Source of the DNA: Aculops lycopersici
Lineage: Eukaryota > Arthropoda > Arachnida > Trombidiformes > Eriophyidae
Assembly (NCBI GenBank): GCA_015350385.1
Contig: WNKI01000001.1
Location: 2,026,079 to 2,090,078 of the forward strand
Reading direction: 5' to 3'
Length of the DNA: 64,000 nucleotides
Positions 55,633 to 64,000 of this stretch are shown piece by piece (position 1 is the stretch's first letter; the number at the start of each line of letters is the position of its first letter). Below the pieces are notes generated by a model. That model saw only the letters and a list, made by a program, of their open reading frames with translations, was not told the origin of the DNA and did not search any database. Made by a program: the position numbers and the translations under genes.

Positions 55633-57651
55633 TCACTCCAAAGGCGCAACGATTCGCTTGAAGGTATAACTACCGTTTCCGTCCAACTCCAAGATCAAAT
55701 GGTGAAACTTGGCAAGCTGCTTGACTCTATGACTAACCGAAAGTAGAGTACAGTTCAATTCCTCGCTTAAATACTTGTAGATTCGTTGCTCGGCGTCAAT
55801 TTGAACCGCCGAGGTGCACTCGTCGAGGATGGCAAATTGGGGCTTGTGGTAGATGAGCCTCGCGAGGGCCATCTTTTGTTTCTCGCCGCCCGAAAGTAGG
55901 TCGTGCCAATCCCTAATGGAGTCAAAACTATTTTCGCGATCTACAATGTGGCACAATTCTACTAAATCCAAAATCTTCCTCAACTCTCTATCATCCATCT
56001 TACTCTTCGTATGTGGAAAGATAATTTGATCCCTCAGGGTACCCAAAGTCATGTAGGGTTTTTGGCAAATGTAAAACAACTGATCCGTTTCCGGTCTCAC
56101 CAATCTGCCGCTCTCAATGCGCCACAAGTTCCCCAGGACCCTAAATAAACTTGACTTTCCACTCCCATTTGGTCCTGCTATTATTACACTCTGTCTTGGT
56201 TTTATCGTGAATGTCAAGTCCTTCACCAAGACGTCGCCCTGCGGCGTGCTTAGTGTTACATTCTGAAAATCAATCACTGGATTGTTTCTATCACAAATCT
56301 CAACTACTGGCCCAGTCATTTCAGCATTTTGATCATTGTCGTCACCATCACCACCACCACCACCACCACTAGAGCTACCACCTGTAACCTTGATTTTACC
56401 TTGGTAGTTCAAGTCTTGCTTAGTTTTCTCATAATGGGCGTCCATTGAATTGTGCAAAGATTGGACTCTCTGCGTATAGGCAGCCAATTTACTTAGATCC
56501 TGGCCAGCCATTATAACTCGAGTAATTGACTCGGCCAACTTCATCATCATTCTACCTGAAACATAATAACGAGTTAGTCGCTCCTCATTTGAGGCTGAAG
56601 TGTAGCGAGCCGAGAAGAAGGGCAAAGCTAGCGCCAGGTAACCGACTATTGTGCTTGAGTATCGGCCAACAATGTTGTCTACAAAGCCAATCTTGAACTT
56701 GAACAATATCAAATCATCAAGTGAGTCCTTGAGATTGTCTAGTGCACTCATTAGTGTGTGATTCTCCTTGTCGTTTCCCCGATAAAAAGCAACCTCTTCG
56801 CTATTCTGGATCAATCGCGAATGGACAAACCTCAGCTGACCCTCGGATTGTGTCTCCCTAATTACATAGCCAGTCAGTGGTTTTCGAGCTTGAGTTAGTA
56901 TGGTGCCAACAAATGCCAGCCAGCCCATCATAATTGCAGGTGTCGAGCCGCCAGTGTAACCTGTTGACATTCTATGAACTAATAAGAAAATATCTAAGAT
57001 AGGTTTTGATAAATTATTGTAAACTTCCACTATGGACGAGCAAAACTTGTCCACATCCGAGGTTAGCAATTGGTCTACATTTTGAAAGTCACCATTTGTT
57101 GAGCTGGCCAAGTGGTAGAAGGTCAAGTCGGTCATGTATTTTTGATACAAAGACTTGGACAAGTTATACCGGAGCCTTAGTGATAGTTTGTCGGTGAAAA
57201 ATTTTATAATATTATTAACGAAAGCTAAAGTTGGCATTGTCACGCCAAAAGAAATCAATGTCTGCTTTAGTAGTTCGGGATTTGCTGTTATAATTGCACT
57301 CTCAACTTTGGTCGATATTTGGATGTTCCACAAATCTAACAGAGTTCTTAAAATCAATCCCAAAGTTATACCACAGCATAGGGCGACATCCTGAAATTGC
57401 ATAATAGATTTCAGGATGACGCTTAGCTGTCTCAATGTAGCTCCAAAATCAACCTTCCTCTTGGCCTTCTTACCCGTTGCTTTGCTATCCAAAAACAAAA
57501 CCTTCCTCCCCTTGCTCTTGGGTTGTTTTCCGAAAGTGATGTAGGCCCAGTATAATAATGCGGCCGCCGAAGAGGCTACTGCAATTCGGTTAACCTTGAC
57601 CCCGGCGACTACATTATTTGGAATGCTCAATTTGGATAAAACTTGAGTCAT
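55633..57651 (-). CDS. ABCD3: Peroxisomal ABC half-transporter, PMP70/ABCD3
   Basis: Half-transporter that dimerises in the peroxisomal membrane to import long-chain or branched acyl-CoAs. Intronless, 672 aa (human 659), ATG at 57651. The N-terminal membrane domain (about 70-400) includes ADQLLTSDV-like DQLLTSDVDKFCSSIVEVY, NLSKPILDIFLL and the EAA-like NSEEVAFYRGN, each matching human ABCD3. The nucleotide domain has Walker A GPNGSGKSS at 493-501, a Q-loop in YICQKPYMTLGTLRDQ, signature LSGGEKQKMALARL near 585, Walker B FAILDECTSA near 605 and switch His in SVSHR near 640. A Gly/Asp/Asn-rich linker separates the domains. I see no change at catalytic residues. It converges on the zinc-finger gene, with 186 bp between the stops. 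Confidence 0.96.
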   Translation of the reverse strand: MTQVLSKLSIPNNVVAGVKVNRIAVASSAAALLYWAYITFGKQPKSKGRKVLFLDSKATGKKAKRKVDFGATLRQLSVILKSIMQFQDVALCCGITLGLILRTLLDLWNIQISTKVESAIITANPELLKQTLISFGVTMPTLAFVNNIIKFFTDKLSLRLRYNLSKSLYQKYMTDLTFYHLASSTNGDFQNVDQLLTSDVDKFCSSIVEVYNNLSKPILDIFLLVHRMSTGYTGGSTPAIMMGWLAFVGTILTQARKPLTGYVIRETQSEGQLRFVHSRLIQNSEEVAFYRGNDKENHTLMSALDNLKDSLDDLILFKFKIGFVDNIVGRYSSTIVGYLALALPFFSARYTSASNEERLTRYYVSGRMMMKLAESITRVIMAGQDLSKLAAYTQRVQSLHNSMDAHYEKTKQDLNYQGKIKVTGGSSSGGGGGGDGDDNDQNAEMTGPVVEICDRNNPVIDFQNVTLSTPQGDVLVKDLTFTIKPRQSVIIAGPNGSGKSSLFRVLGNLWRIESGRLVRPETDQLFYICQKPYMTLGTLRDQIIFPHTKSKMDDRELRKILDLVELCHIVDRENSFDSIRDWHDLLSGGEKQKMALARLIYHKPQFAILDECTSAVQIDAEQRIYKYLSEELNCTLLSVSHRVKQLAKFHHLILELDGNGSYTFKRIVAPLE

Positions 57652-59110
57652 CTTGCTTGTATATTATTATTTATATAACAATAGTCTCATCTGTTTACTT
57701 CGAACCGTGATGGTCAATAGTGATAAGATAATCAAGTCAATAATTAATATCACTTTCTAATTAGATTATGCTCTTATTTTTGCTTCAAGTTTTTCAGTCC
57801 AATTAGATTATCACATTATACTAACTCAATCTATGTAGTTTATAACAGCTTCTAAACTAATATTCGAAAACATGGCCAAGTTGTGGGGTTTTGGGAGGCA
57901 TTTGCAATAATTTGACGAAGGCCAACAACTTGTTGCACTTAAAGTTTGAATTGCGATCTTTGTCGTAGCTCTCCCAGCCGCTGGCTTCAATGGCAACGTC
58001 ATAGTCTCTCCATTTCAAGCTAAAGACTCTCCATCCTCAAAGTTGGCACGAGAACGAGAAAGTCGGAAGAAAATCAGCAACAAGAAGTTGTTGGTGCTCA
58101 AGGCTTATGGCCAATAAGTTGCTTTCCAAACTCGCCCAAATGAGAAAAGCACACGCTAATCATGCTGCTGGTGCTTATCTTGGCTATAAAAACTTGCTGC
58201 TCACTTGCCTCCTGCAGGTTATTGGACGGTTAGCCGACTAGTTGGCAAGACGGTGCTCGTAGTTCAACGAGTCATTCAGTCGGATACTGCGCCCTTCTCT
58301 GCCATTTGGCGAGACAACGATGGGGAAGCCAAAGGGCTGGCTCGCAGTTACTTGATGTTGTGCTATGATAGCTACTGCACCTCACGCAAGTGGCTTAAAT
58401 TAAAATTTACGGGAGGCACTCGATACGAGAATTGGAGATAAGATAAAGAAGTCATGAGGCGAAGGTTGACGGCACCTGCGAGTGATATGATGCAATAATT
58501 TCGATTTTCAAGGTGTTGAATGTTGCCATTCACTTCTGTAGTTTGTTGCAATGATGTTTGAGCGTGCATCAGATTCAAACCAACCCATCAAATAATTACA
58601 GACTTTATCAGAATATGCTCTTCCTCTCGAGGGGGTGATTGATCTTCAAGTCGCAGATTCTAATGCTTCGTCTCGACTAAAGAATCTTTCCGTGCCTCTG
58701 TCGATGGTCATCTCTTGCAAACTTGTTTGTTTTGCTTCACCGAGTTCAAGAAATATTTCGTGTTGCTTAAAAATACAACAACTTTCTAAATGAGTAAGTG
58801 GTAGTAGATGAATGCTTAATGAAGTAACCTGGCGACCACCTGATAATTATGAATCTAGCGTTTGAACGTTACATGATGACCACTTCAGTGTGTTAATCTT
58901 CGGGATAGAAGCGAACCCAATGGTCGCAGTCAAGGGATTTACAGCGTGCAGTGCATGCTGTTACTGCTGCTGCAACTTAACTGAAATTTTCCACGATGTA
59001 AACAAACCAACCGATGTAAACACGGGCGATCGCGGAGGATTCGAATTATTCACTTTCTCAACCTGACTTCATAAATAATATTCACATATGTTATTAGGCG
59101 AGGCCAGAAT
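57652..59110. promoter_or_regulatory. Divergent intergenic region between ABCD3 and CRBN
   Basis: 1.46 kb containing the upstream regions of both the minus-strand ABCD3 and plus-strand cereblon genes. No coding exon is supported, and short ORFs there have no domains. I see no obvious core promoter element. Confidence 0.45.
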
Positions 59111-61066
59111 ATGGAGGAAAATAGATGGCCAATAGGCTCCACAGAATCTCTCCCTGACCAGGATAATATTAGCGGTAGTCCTAGTAGTCAGGGGAGCTCG
59201 CAGAGGCGAGTTGTAGAAATATTATCCAATGACGTTGATGGAAATGTGGATACAAATCGTGGATCCAACAATAACTGGACACTGAGGCCGGAATTTTTCA
59301 ACGAAGATTTACTAGGTTTCAACTCGGGTAACATTCCAGGTGAATTGATGAGTGATTTCGAAGATGACGACATCGAGGAGGAGGATGAAGAAATCAATGA
59401 AAATAACAACAACCACAACAACGAAGAGCAAGAAGATGGAGGAAGTTTTGGTGTCTTTAGAATAGACGATTGGGTTGAGCCTCCACATCAAGATCAACGG
59501 CGAATGTCGGGAGTATCAGAGGCTACAAGTCAATCACAACAAAGGCCAGTTGTTGAGGTGATAAATACAAGTGAGACCAACAGCAACCAAGGTAATGGTT
59601 GCAACAACAATAGCAGAAACAGCAACAATATCGACACCAATAACAGTAACAATGATGGTGATGCTCAAATGGATGACGATGATGACGCCAATAATGTCGA
59701 TGAGGACGACGATGAAAATGATGCAGATTATGTGGCTGAAATAGATGAGGTTGAGGATGTGGATGATGATGATGATTTGGAGGATTACGAGAGTGAAGAT
59801 GGAGATTTGATACGAGATCTAGACGAGATTGAGGGATTTGTTGTGGCTCGCGCCGATGCAACTAGCGACGAGGAAGACAATAATGAAGAAGGGAATGCTG
59901 CTAACCAGGAATATGACCGAGCTGTGCCGGCGAGACATCGATATTTGGGCGAAGAATTGGAGGAGTCGAGGGGTCGCCAGGTGATGGTTGAGAATTCGGT
60001 TATTAGATTGCCTCTGATTAATATGAAAAACAATATTATCTTTCCTGGCCAAACTATTCCCTTGGCGGGTATGCAATTCAGAGTTCAGAGGGCACTAAGA
60101 GAGTGTATACATACAAATAATCGAACAGTTGGTTGCATTTCACATCCAGATAAGAATCCGATTGGTGTCACGGCGGAGATTAGAAATTATCATGTTCCAC
60201 AAAATGGCGACGATTACGACGGTGAGGACGCCGATAATGCGCATGATACTGGAATGCGATTGATATTAGAGGGTAGACAAAGGTTTCGACTTTTATCCCC
60301 GCCCTTTGAGACCACAATTCAGGGCGACGTTAGAATACTGCCGGAAATTTCCCTAGGTCGCCCATTTCGCCCACTGCCCTCGCTGTCGAGATTCTTCACG
60401 AGCTCCGAGGTGCCAAGTAAATTTATCATCTGGAAGCATCCCGCTTGGCTTTCGAAACAATTTGAAGCTAGATCGGTGATGAAACAAATCATGAATCATA
60501 TCAAGGATTGGAACAAATCAGATTTATCCCAGGATCCCTGTGAGTTCAGCTACTGGGTTGCCTCAAATTTGCCCCTTAGCAATCAGGAAAGGAGAAAAGT
60601 GTTGAGCTTTTGTGCGGCTGAACTTAGACTTAAGTGGATATTGGAATTGTTGAACAAGAGCGAGCTATTGGTTTGCTACGGGTGTGATACAAAAATTTGT
60701 CACAAGAATGACATTTTCTCCATGTCCCAAACTGGACCACAGAATAACTTTGTGAATGCACATGGTTACAATCACGATACTCTCACCGTGCGCGGCCCTT
60801 GCTCCAGCTTGATACTTGCTTCCGGTTGGTCCTCGGAGTATAGCTGGTTTCCGCCTTACAAGTGGCGAATGGCATATTGTGGCCAGTGTAGTCGGCACAT
60901 TGGTTGGTGTTACAAGCATCCAGATCCGAACGTGAAGCCAAAGAGATTCTTTGGCTTGTCCAGGGCAAATGTCCGCTTGTTTATGGAGCAAGTACCCGAT
61001 GTTGAGATGCCGTTACTCGAGGCTCTGCAGGATTTGCATTCGCTGGCCGAGTTACGACAGCATTGA
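59111..61066 (+). CDS. CRBN: Cereblon, substrate receptor of CRL4 ubiquitin ligase
   Basis: Recruits substrates to the DDB1-CUL4 ubiquitin ligase. Intronless, 651 aa (human 442), ATG at 59111. Residues 1-260 are extremely acidic and Asn-rich (long D/E runs), unlike the short human N-terminus. The LON-like domain begins near 298 (LPLINMKNNIIFPGQTIPL, human PVLPQVMMILIPGQTLPL) and includes GRQRF. The CULT domain (about 518-635) has zinc ligands Cys522, Cys525, Cys590 and Cys593, with the same 68-residue spacing as human 323/326/391/394, and HGYNHDTLTV, SEYSWFPPYKW and HIGW. The tri-tryptophan cage is intact: Trp579, Trp585 and Trp599 keep the spacing of human 380/386/400. Human His378 corresponds to Tyr577 and Val388 to Met587. 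The DDB1-binding region is less conserved. Confidence 0.95.
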   Translation: MEENRWPIGSTESLPDQDNISGSPSSQGSSQRRVVEILSNDVDGNVDTNRGSNNNWTLRPEFFNEDLLGFNSGNIPGELMSDFEDDDIEEEDEEINENNNNHNNEEQEDGGSFGVFRIDDWVEPPHQDQRRMSGVSEATSQSQQRPVVEVINTSETNSNQGNGCNNNSRNSNNIDTNNSNNDGDAQMDDDDDANNVDEDDDENDADYVAEIDEVEDVDDDDDLEDYESEDGDLIRDLDEIEGFVVARADATSDEEDNNEEGNAANQEYDRAVPARHRYLGEELEESRGRQVMVENSVIRLPLINMKNNIIFPGQTIPLAGMQFRVQRALRECIHTNNRTVGCISHPDKNPIGVTAEIRNYHVPQNGDDYDGEDADNAHDTGMRLILEGRQRFRLLSPPFETTIQGDVRILPEISLGRPFRPLPSLSRFFTSSEVPSKFIIWKHPAWLSKQFEARSVMKQIMNHIKDWNKSDLSQDPCEFSYWVASNLPLSNQERRKVLSFCAAELRLKWILELLNKSELLVCYGCDTKICHKNDIFSMSQTGPQNNFVNAHGYNHDTLTVRGPCSSLILASGWSSEYSWFPPYKWRMAYCGQCSRHIGWCYKHPDPNVKPKRFFGLSRANVRLFMEQVPDVEMPLLEALQDLHSLAELRQH

Positions 61067-62516
61067 ATGCCAATCATAGACACAAACTACTCGCTCCTAC
61101 TAAACAAGATAAAAAATCCTCAAAAGTATCTAGTTCTCAATCTCATCTCACTAGTTTCCGGCTGATCTCTTTTAGGTGGTTACTTTTTCCCATCTAAAGT
61201 GAGGGAGAGAGAGAGAGAGGCGCGAATGATCTCAATTCAAAAACTGCTGTCGTAGTGTTACATCAACAACATGGACAGATGAGGTTGGTGTCCATAGACT
61301 AGGCAACGCAAAAACCCCCACGGCGCGAGCTGAACTCGAGTAACAGTGACCTAGTGGCGCAAGGCTGAGCTTTGTTAGTGGCACTCAAATATCTATTTTG
61401 AGTCTCGCTACTACTATATGAAGTTTAGTTTGGCAATGATTCATGGGCCCACCGCTAATACTACGTGCTTTGGTTTTTCTTCCTCCGCTTTAAATCTGGA
61501 AGTAAACTAAAATAGCAGTTGTAGGTGTATACTTCAATCTCAAGTCGACGGCGCGTCGCAAATGTGGCATTGCAAATCAGCAGGTAGTCGCCGATGGAAC
61601 CAGTGGAGGCGCTAACCTGATTACACTGCTCTTTTTCCACCGCTCGCTCCCAGGCTTCTCCATTCACTCGCCCCCAAAATATTTCAATGGGCCAATTCAT
61701 TTATCTTGCTTCTGTCTGTTGCTTCCATTTCCACTGTTGCCACCTAATTCATGTATCATCAAGCAGGAGAATCGGTATTGGGAGTGGAGTGTTGAACGTT
61801 GAATGTTGGATGTTGAGCTGGCTGTTGGCTGCTCCTGTCATTGCCGCCGCCGCCGCCGCCACTAACGCTGTTGCCTGCCAATTTCCTAAATCCAATCCAA
61901 TAGCTAACCATAAGCCACTCACTCGTTTACCTGAACGTAACAAGCAGTTAAGCTTCGGCTTGAGTCCGAGTTGAAGTCTGGGGCTTACTGCTACTTGTAG
62001 ATTAAGTATACTACTGCGGCGGCCAGTGGCTGGCAAATCCCCTCCAACTCTCCAGTGGAAAATACAACAACAACAAGCAATGAAGGTGACGACGTAAGCA
62101 CTGCTACTTGTGTCGCCCTCGTGACGTGCATTTCAGTTGCTCGCTCGAATCTCCGGGGGGCTCGGTGGTTTCTGTCGCCCGTGTGTCTGTATCAACACGT
62201 GTGATGAGTTCAAAGGCAAATTACGCCGAGAAACACAAAGATCTCTCGTGGCGAGCAAAATTGAATAAGGGGAAAAGAGGGATTGGAATTTGCTTCTGTC
62301 TATTGCAAGTCGGTCCATGTGATCGACCGACTAGCTGACTCTTGGCTGCACACTAATTTGCAAACTCGGCCAGGGCAATAGGTAGGGCACTATTTGTAGT
62401 AATGTGATACTAGTACTACTACTAGCCAACAAATCGACTGCCCCCCTGTTGGTGTGAGTGTTGAGCTGGAGAGTGAGAAGAGCAATGAGAAAACCAGAAG
62501 CCAACTAAGCGGACAC

Positions 62517-62517
<1 letters not shown>

Positions 62518-62551
<34 letters not shown>
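62518..62551. repeat. (CGA)n trinucleotide repeat
   Basis: About eleven CGA units. The long Thr and Ser/Arg runs in the overlapping short ORFs come from this repeat. Confidence 0.92.
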
Positions 62552-62609
62552 AACAGCAGGCGCGACAACCCGAGTTCCAGTAGCACATCAACACGAAGCG
62601 ATACGAAAC

Positions 62610-62631
62610 GAGTCGAGTCGAGTCGAGTCGA
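62610..62631. repeat. (GAGTC)n tandem repeat
   Basis: Four copies of a 5-bp unit, GAGTC, about 60 bp after the CGA repeat. Confidence 0.88.
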
Positions 62632-63315
62632 AGGGAAAACAAGAAGAGCAAGAGCAACAATGGAAACCAATGGAGTTCTATTAAATTATTGGCCCCTAAT
62701 GTTCGCTTAATAACATACCTGATTTGAATCTCCTCTCGCCTTGAGTCGCGAGTGAAGCGAGTCACATAATTGAATTGAGGAGTGAGACTCGAGTAAGTTT
62801 CCAGCTCACTAACTTTGGTGGTGGTGGTGGTTGTTGTTGGTAGTTGCCACCGCTACTCCTATTGCCACCACTTGCATTTTAAATTGAGAGACAAACTAAA
62901 CTCCACTGGCCAGAAGTTTTGTCGCCATTTGGAGGGTCCATTGAGTTTCCAGGGCGCGAGGTAAACTCATGGGCTATTTCACACTTTTCACGCCATTGAA
63001 GGCGCCAGCAAGTCTGCCTCTTTGATTTTACTCGACTCGCACATATTCATATACTTACCATACGACAACCTCAACCAGAGACCAGAGTGATCATCCAGAT
63101 TCATCACTCCAGTTGCTACTGCTGCCGTTGCTGCTGCCGTCGTAGTTGTCGTCGTGTCGCGTTAGTGTAACAGTTAATGTGTCGCTCACTTAGTTGATGT
63201 TGTCGTCGTCGTCGTCGGCGGCGACACCAAATCAACTGTCGGAGTTTATTTAAGTCGAACTTGGTTAGTGATACCAGAAAACCAAAGGCAGCGACTCTAA
63301 GCTACAACTAGAACA

Positions 63316-63365
63316 TCGAACCGAACCAAACCGAACCGAACTAAACCAAACCAAACCAAACTAAA
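63316..63365. repeat. (CCAAA/CCGAA)n degenerate tandem repeat
   Basis: About ten 5-bp units alternating CCGAA, CCAAA and CTAAA. Confidence 0.88.
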
Positions 63366-64000
63366 CAGAACACAAATTACTCCTGTTAAATGTATCGACT
63401 TTTCTGCTTTGCTGGTGACAAACTGGAGGCGCGCCAACAAGCGGCCAGCAAAATCAGCCAGGCGATTAACTGGATTGCTGACACTTTATGAGTTGAGTTT
63501 AGTTGGTGGACTCCAAACTCGATGGTCTCTTGGGCTTGTGGCACGTAATTGAGTAGAGACTCTCTGCTATTAAGAGCGAGAGAGTGAGTGAGAGAAAAAC
63601 TGGACCGACTCAACATTAGATTGATCACCTGAATGATGACAATTGGCCAGGTAATTTTTTCTCTCCCTCTCGCTTCTTGTTGAAAATAATAATATTCTAA
63701 TCGACGGACTCGCCAAACGGTTGCGTTACCATTCTTGCTCATTTGCATACAATTTTTTTTTCGTTTCTAGATTCCAAGCAAATAGAGAACGACTCTTGAA
63801 CACGGCGAGCAAGTGGACATGAAATTTTCTTTCTTCCAACCTCTTTTAGTCTAGTCTATAGTCTAGCAAATAGAACGAGAAAAATAACTAAAAGTAGCAG
63901 CAACAAATGGATCAAATTACTCGCCCAGTCGCCAGAATCAATCATTCAATTTGTGCATCGAATCAATTTTTGTTTGATGATGCCGAATAATTTGCGCGGA

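Larger units (their letters stand above)
61067..64000. other. Intergenic downstream of CRBN to window end
   Basis: 2.9 kb without a supportable gene. It contains a GA run (61204-61220), a GCC run near 61845-61860 and three tandem repeats listed separately. A 120-codon minus-strand ORF (63386-63748) has no recognisable domain and I leave it uncalled. Confidence 0.45.

Noticed and set aside
62454..62684. Thr-rich short ORF
   Set aside because: The Thr run is the CGA trinucleotide repeat in one frame, with no further evidence of coding.
62518..63365. Clustered short repeats as a possible CRISPR-like or satellite array
   Set aside because: Unrelated unit sequences with no spacers; ordinary microsatellites.
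63386..63748. 120-codon minus-strand ORF near the window end
   Set aside because: No domain; hydrophobic patches are scattered and do not form a convincing topology.

Overview
This 64 kb window is nuclear DNA of an animal. The evidence is spliceosomal GT..AG introns, AATAAA-type polyadenylation signals, and a gene set that includes a GCM-domain transcription factor, a class B GPCR closest to parathyroid-hormone receptors, SLC6 and SLC38 transporters, TFIIIC subunit 1, ribosomal protein eS7, PMP70 and cereblon. Many genes are intronless or carry only short introns (about 78-159 bp). Coding exons are rich in Q, N, S, T and H homopolymers. The mixture fits a small-genome arthropod, perhaps a chelicerate or mite. 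That is inference, and I cannot name the species.

Layout. 0-6.6 kb is gene-dense: GTF3C1 (minus) and a DHRSX-like reductase (plus) diverge from a 351 bp gap, and the reductase converges on RPS7 (minus, 3 coding exons). 7.6-12.5 kb holds an unrecognised 247-aa protein with an N-terminal PP1-docking-like RVxF motif, then an ATP8A-type phospholipid flippase. 14.6-17.7 kb has a three-exon PTH-receptor-like GPCR converging on an ING4/5 PHD protein. Upstream of ING on the same strand is a small protein that matches the PKA inhibitor PKI in pseudosubstrate, export signal and spacing. 19.6-21.3 kb encodes an SLC38A10-like transporter. 22.6-29.5 kb contains two head-to-head SLC6 paralogues whose DNA is nearly identical over one 311 bp block and much more diverged beside it, which suggests gene conversion. 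31.5-37.5 kb is a glial-cells-missing (gcm) gene with a 2.6 kb first intron.

The next 12.8 kb (37.5-50.3 kb) has no gene I can support. It is rich in GA/CT and other simple repeats and contains one 20-N assembly gap. 50.3-55.4 kb carries exons of a C2H2 zinc-finger protein, followed by ABCD3 (minus) and cereblon (plus). The last 3 kb is non-coding as far as I can see, with several short tandem repeats.

Functionally these are mostly independent housekeeping, transporter and developmental genes. gcm and the zinc-finger gene flank the large gene-free interval, which makes regulatory content there plausible. The most unusual points are the SLC6 conversion tract, the divergent PKI, the receptor without a visible hormone-binding ectodomain, the flippase lacking the family's C-terminal tail, and a cereblon with an intact tri-tryptophan cage but changed neighbouring residues.
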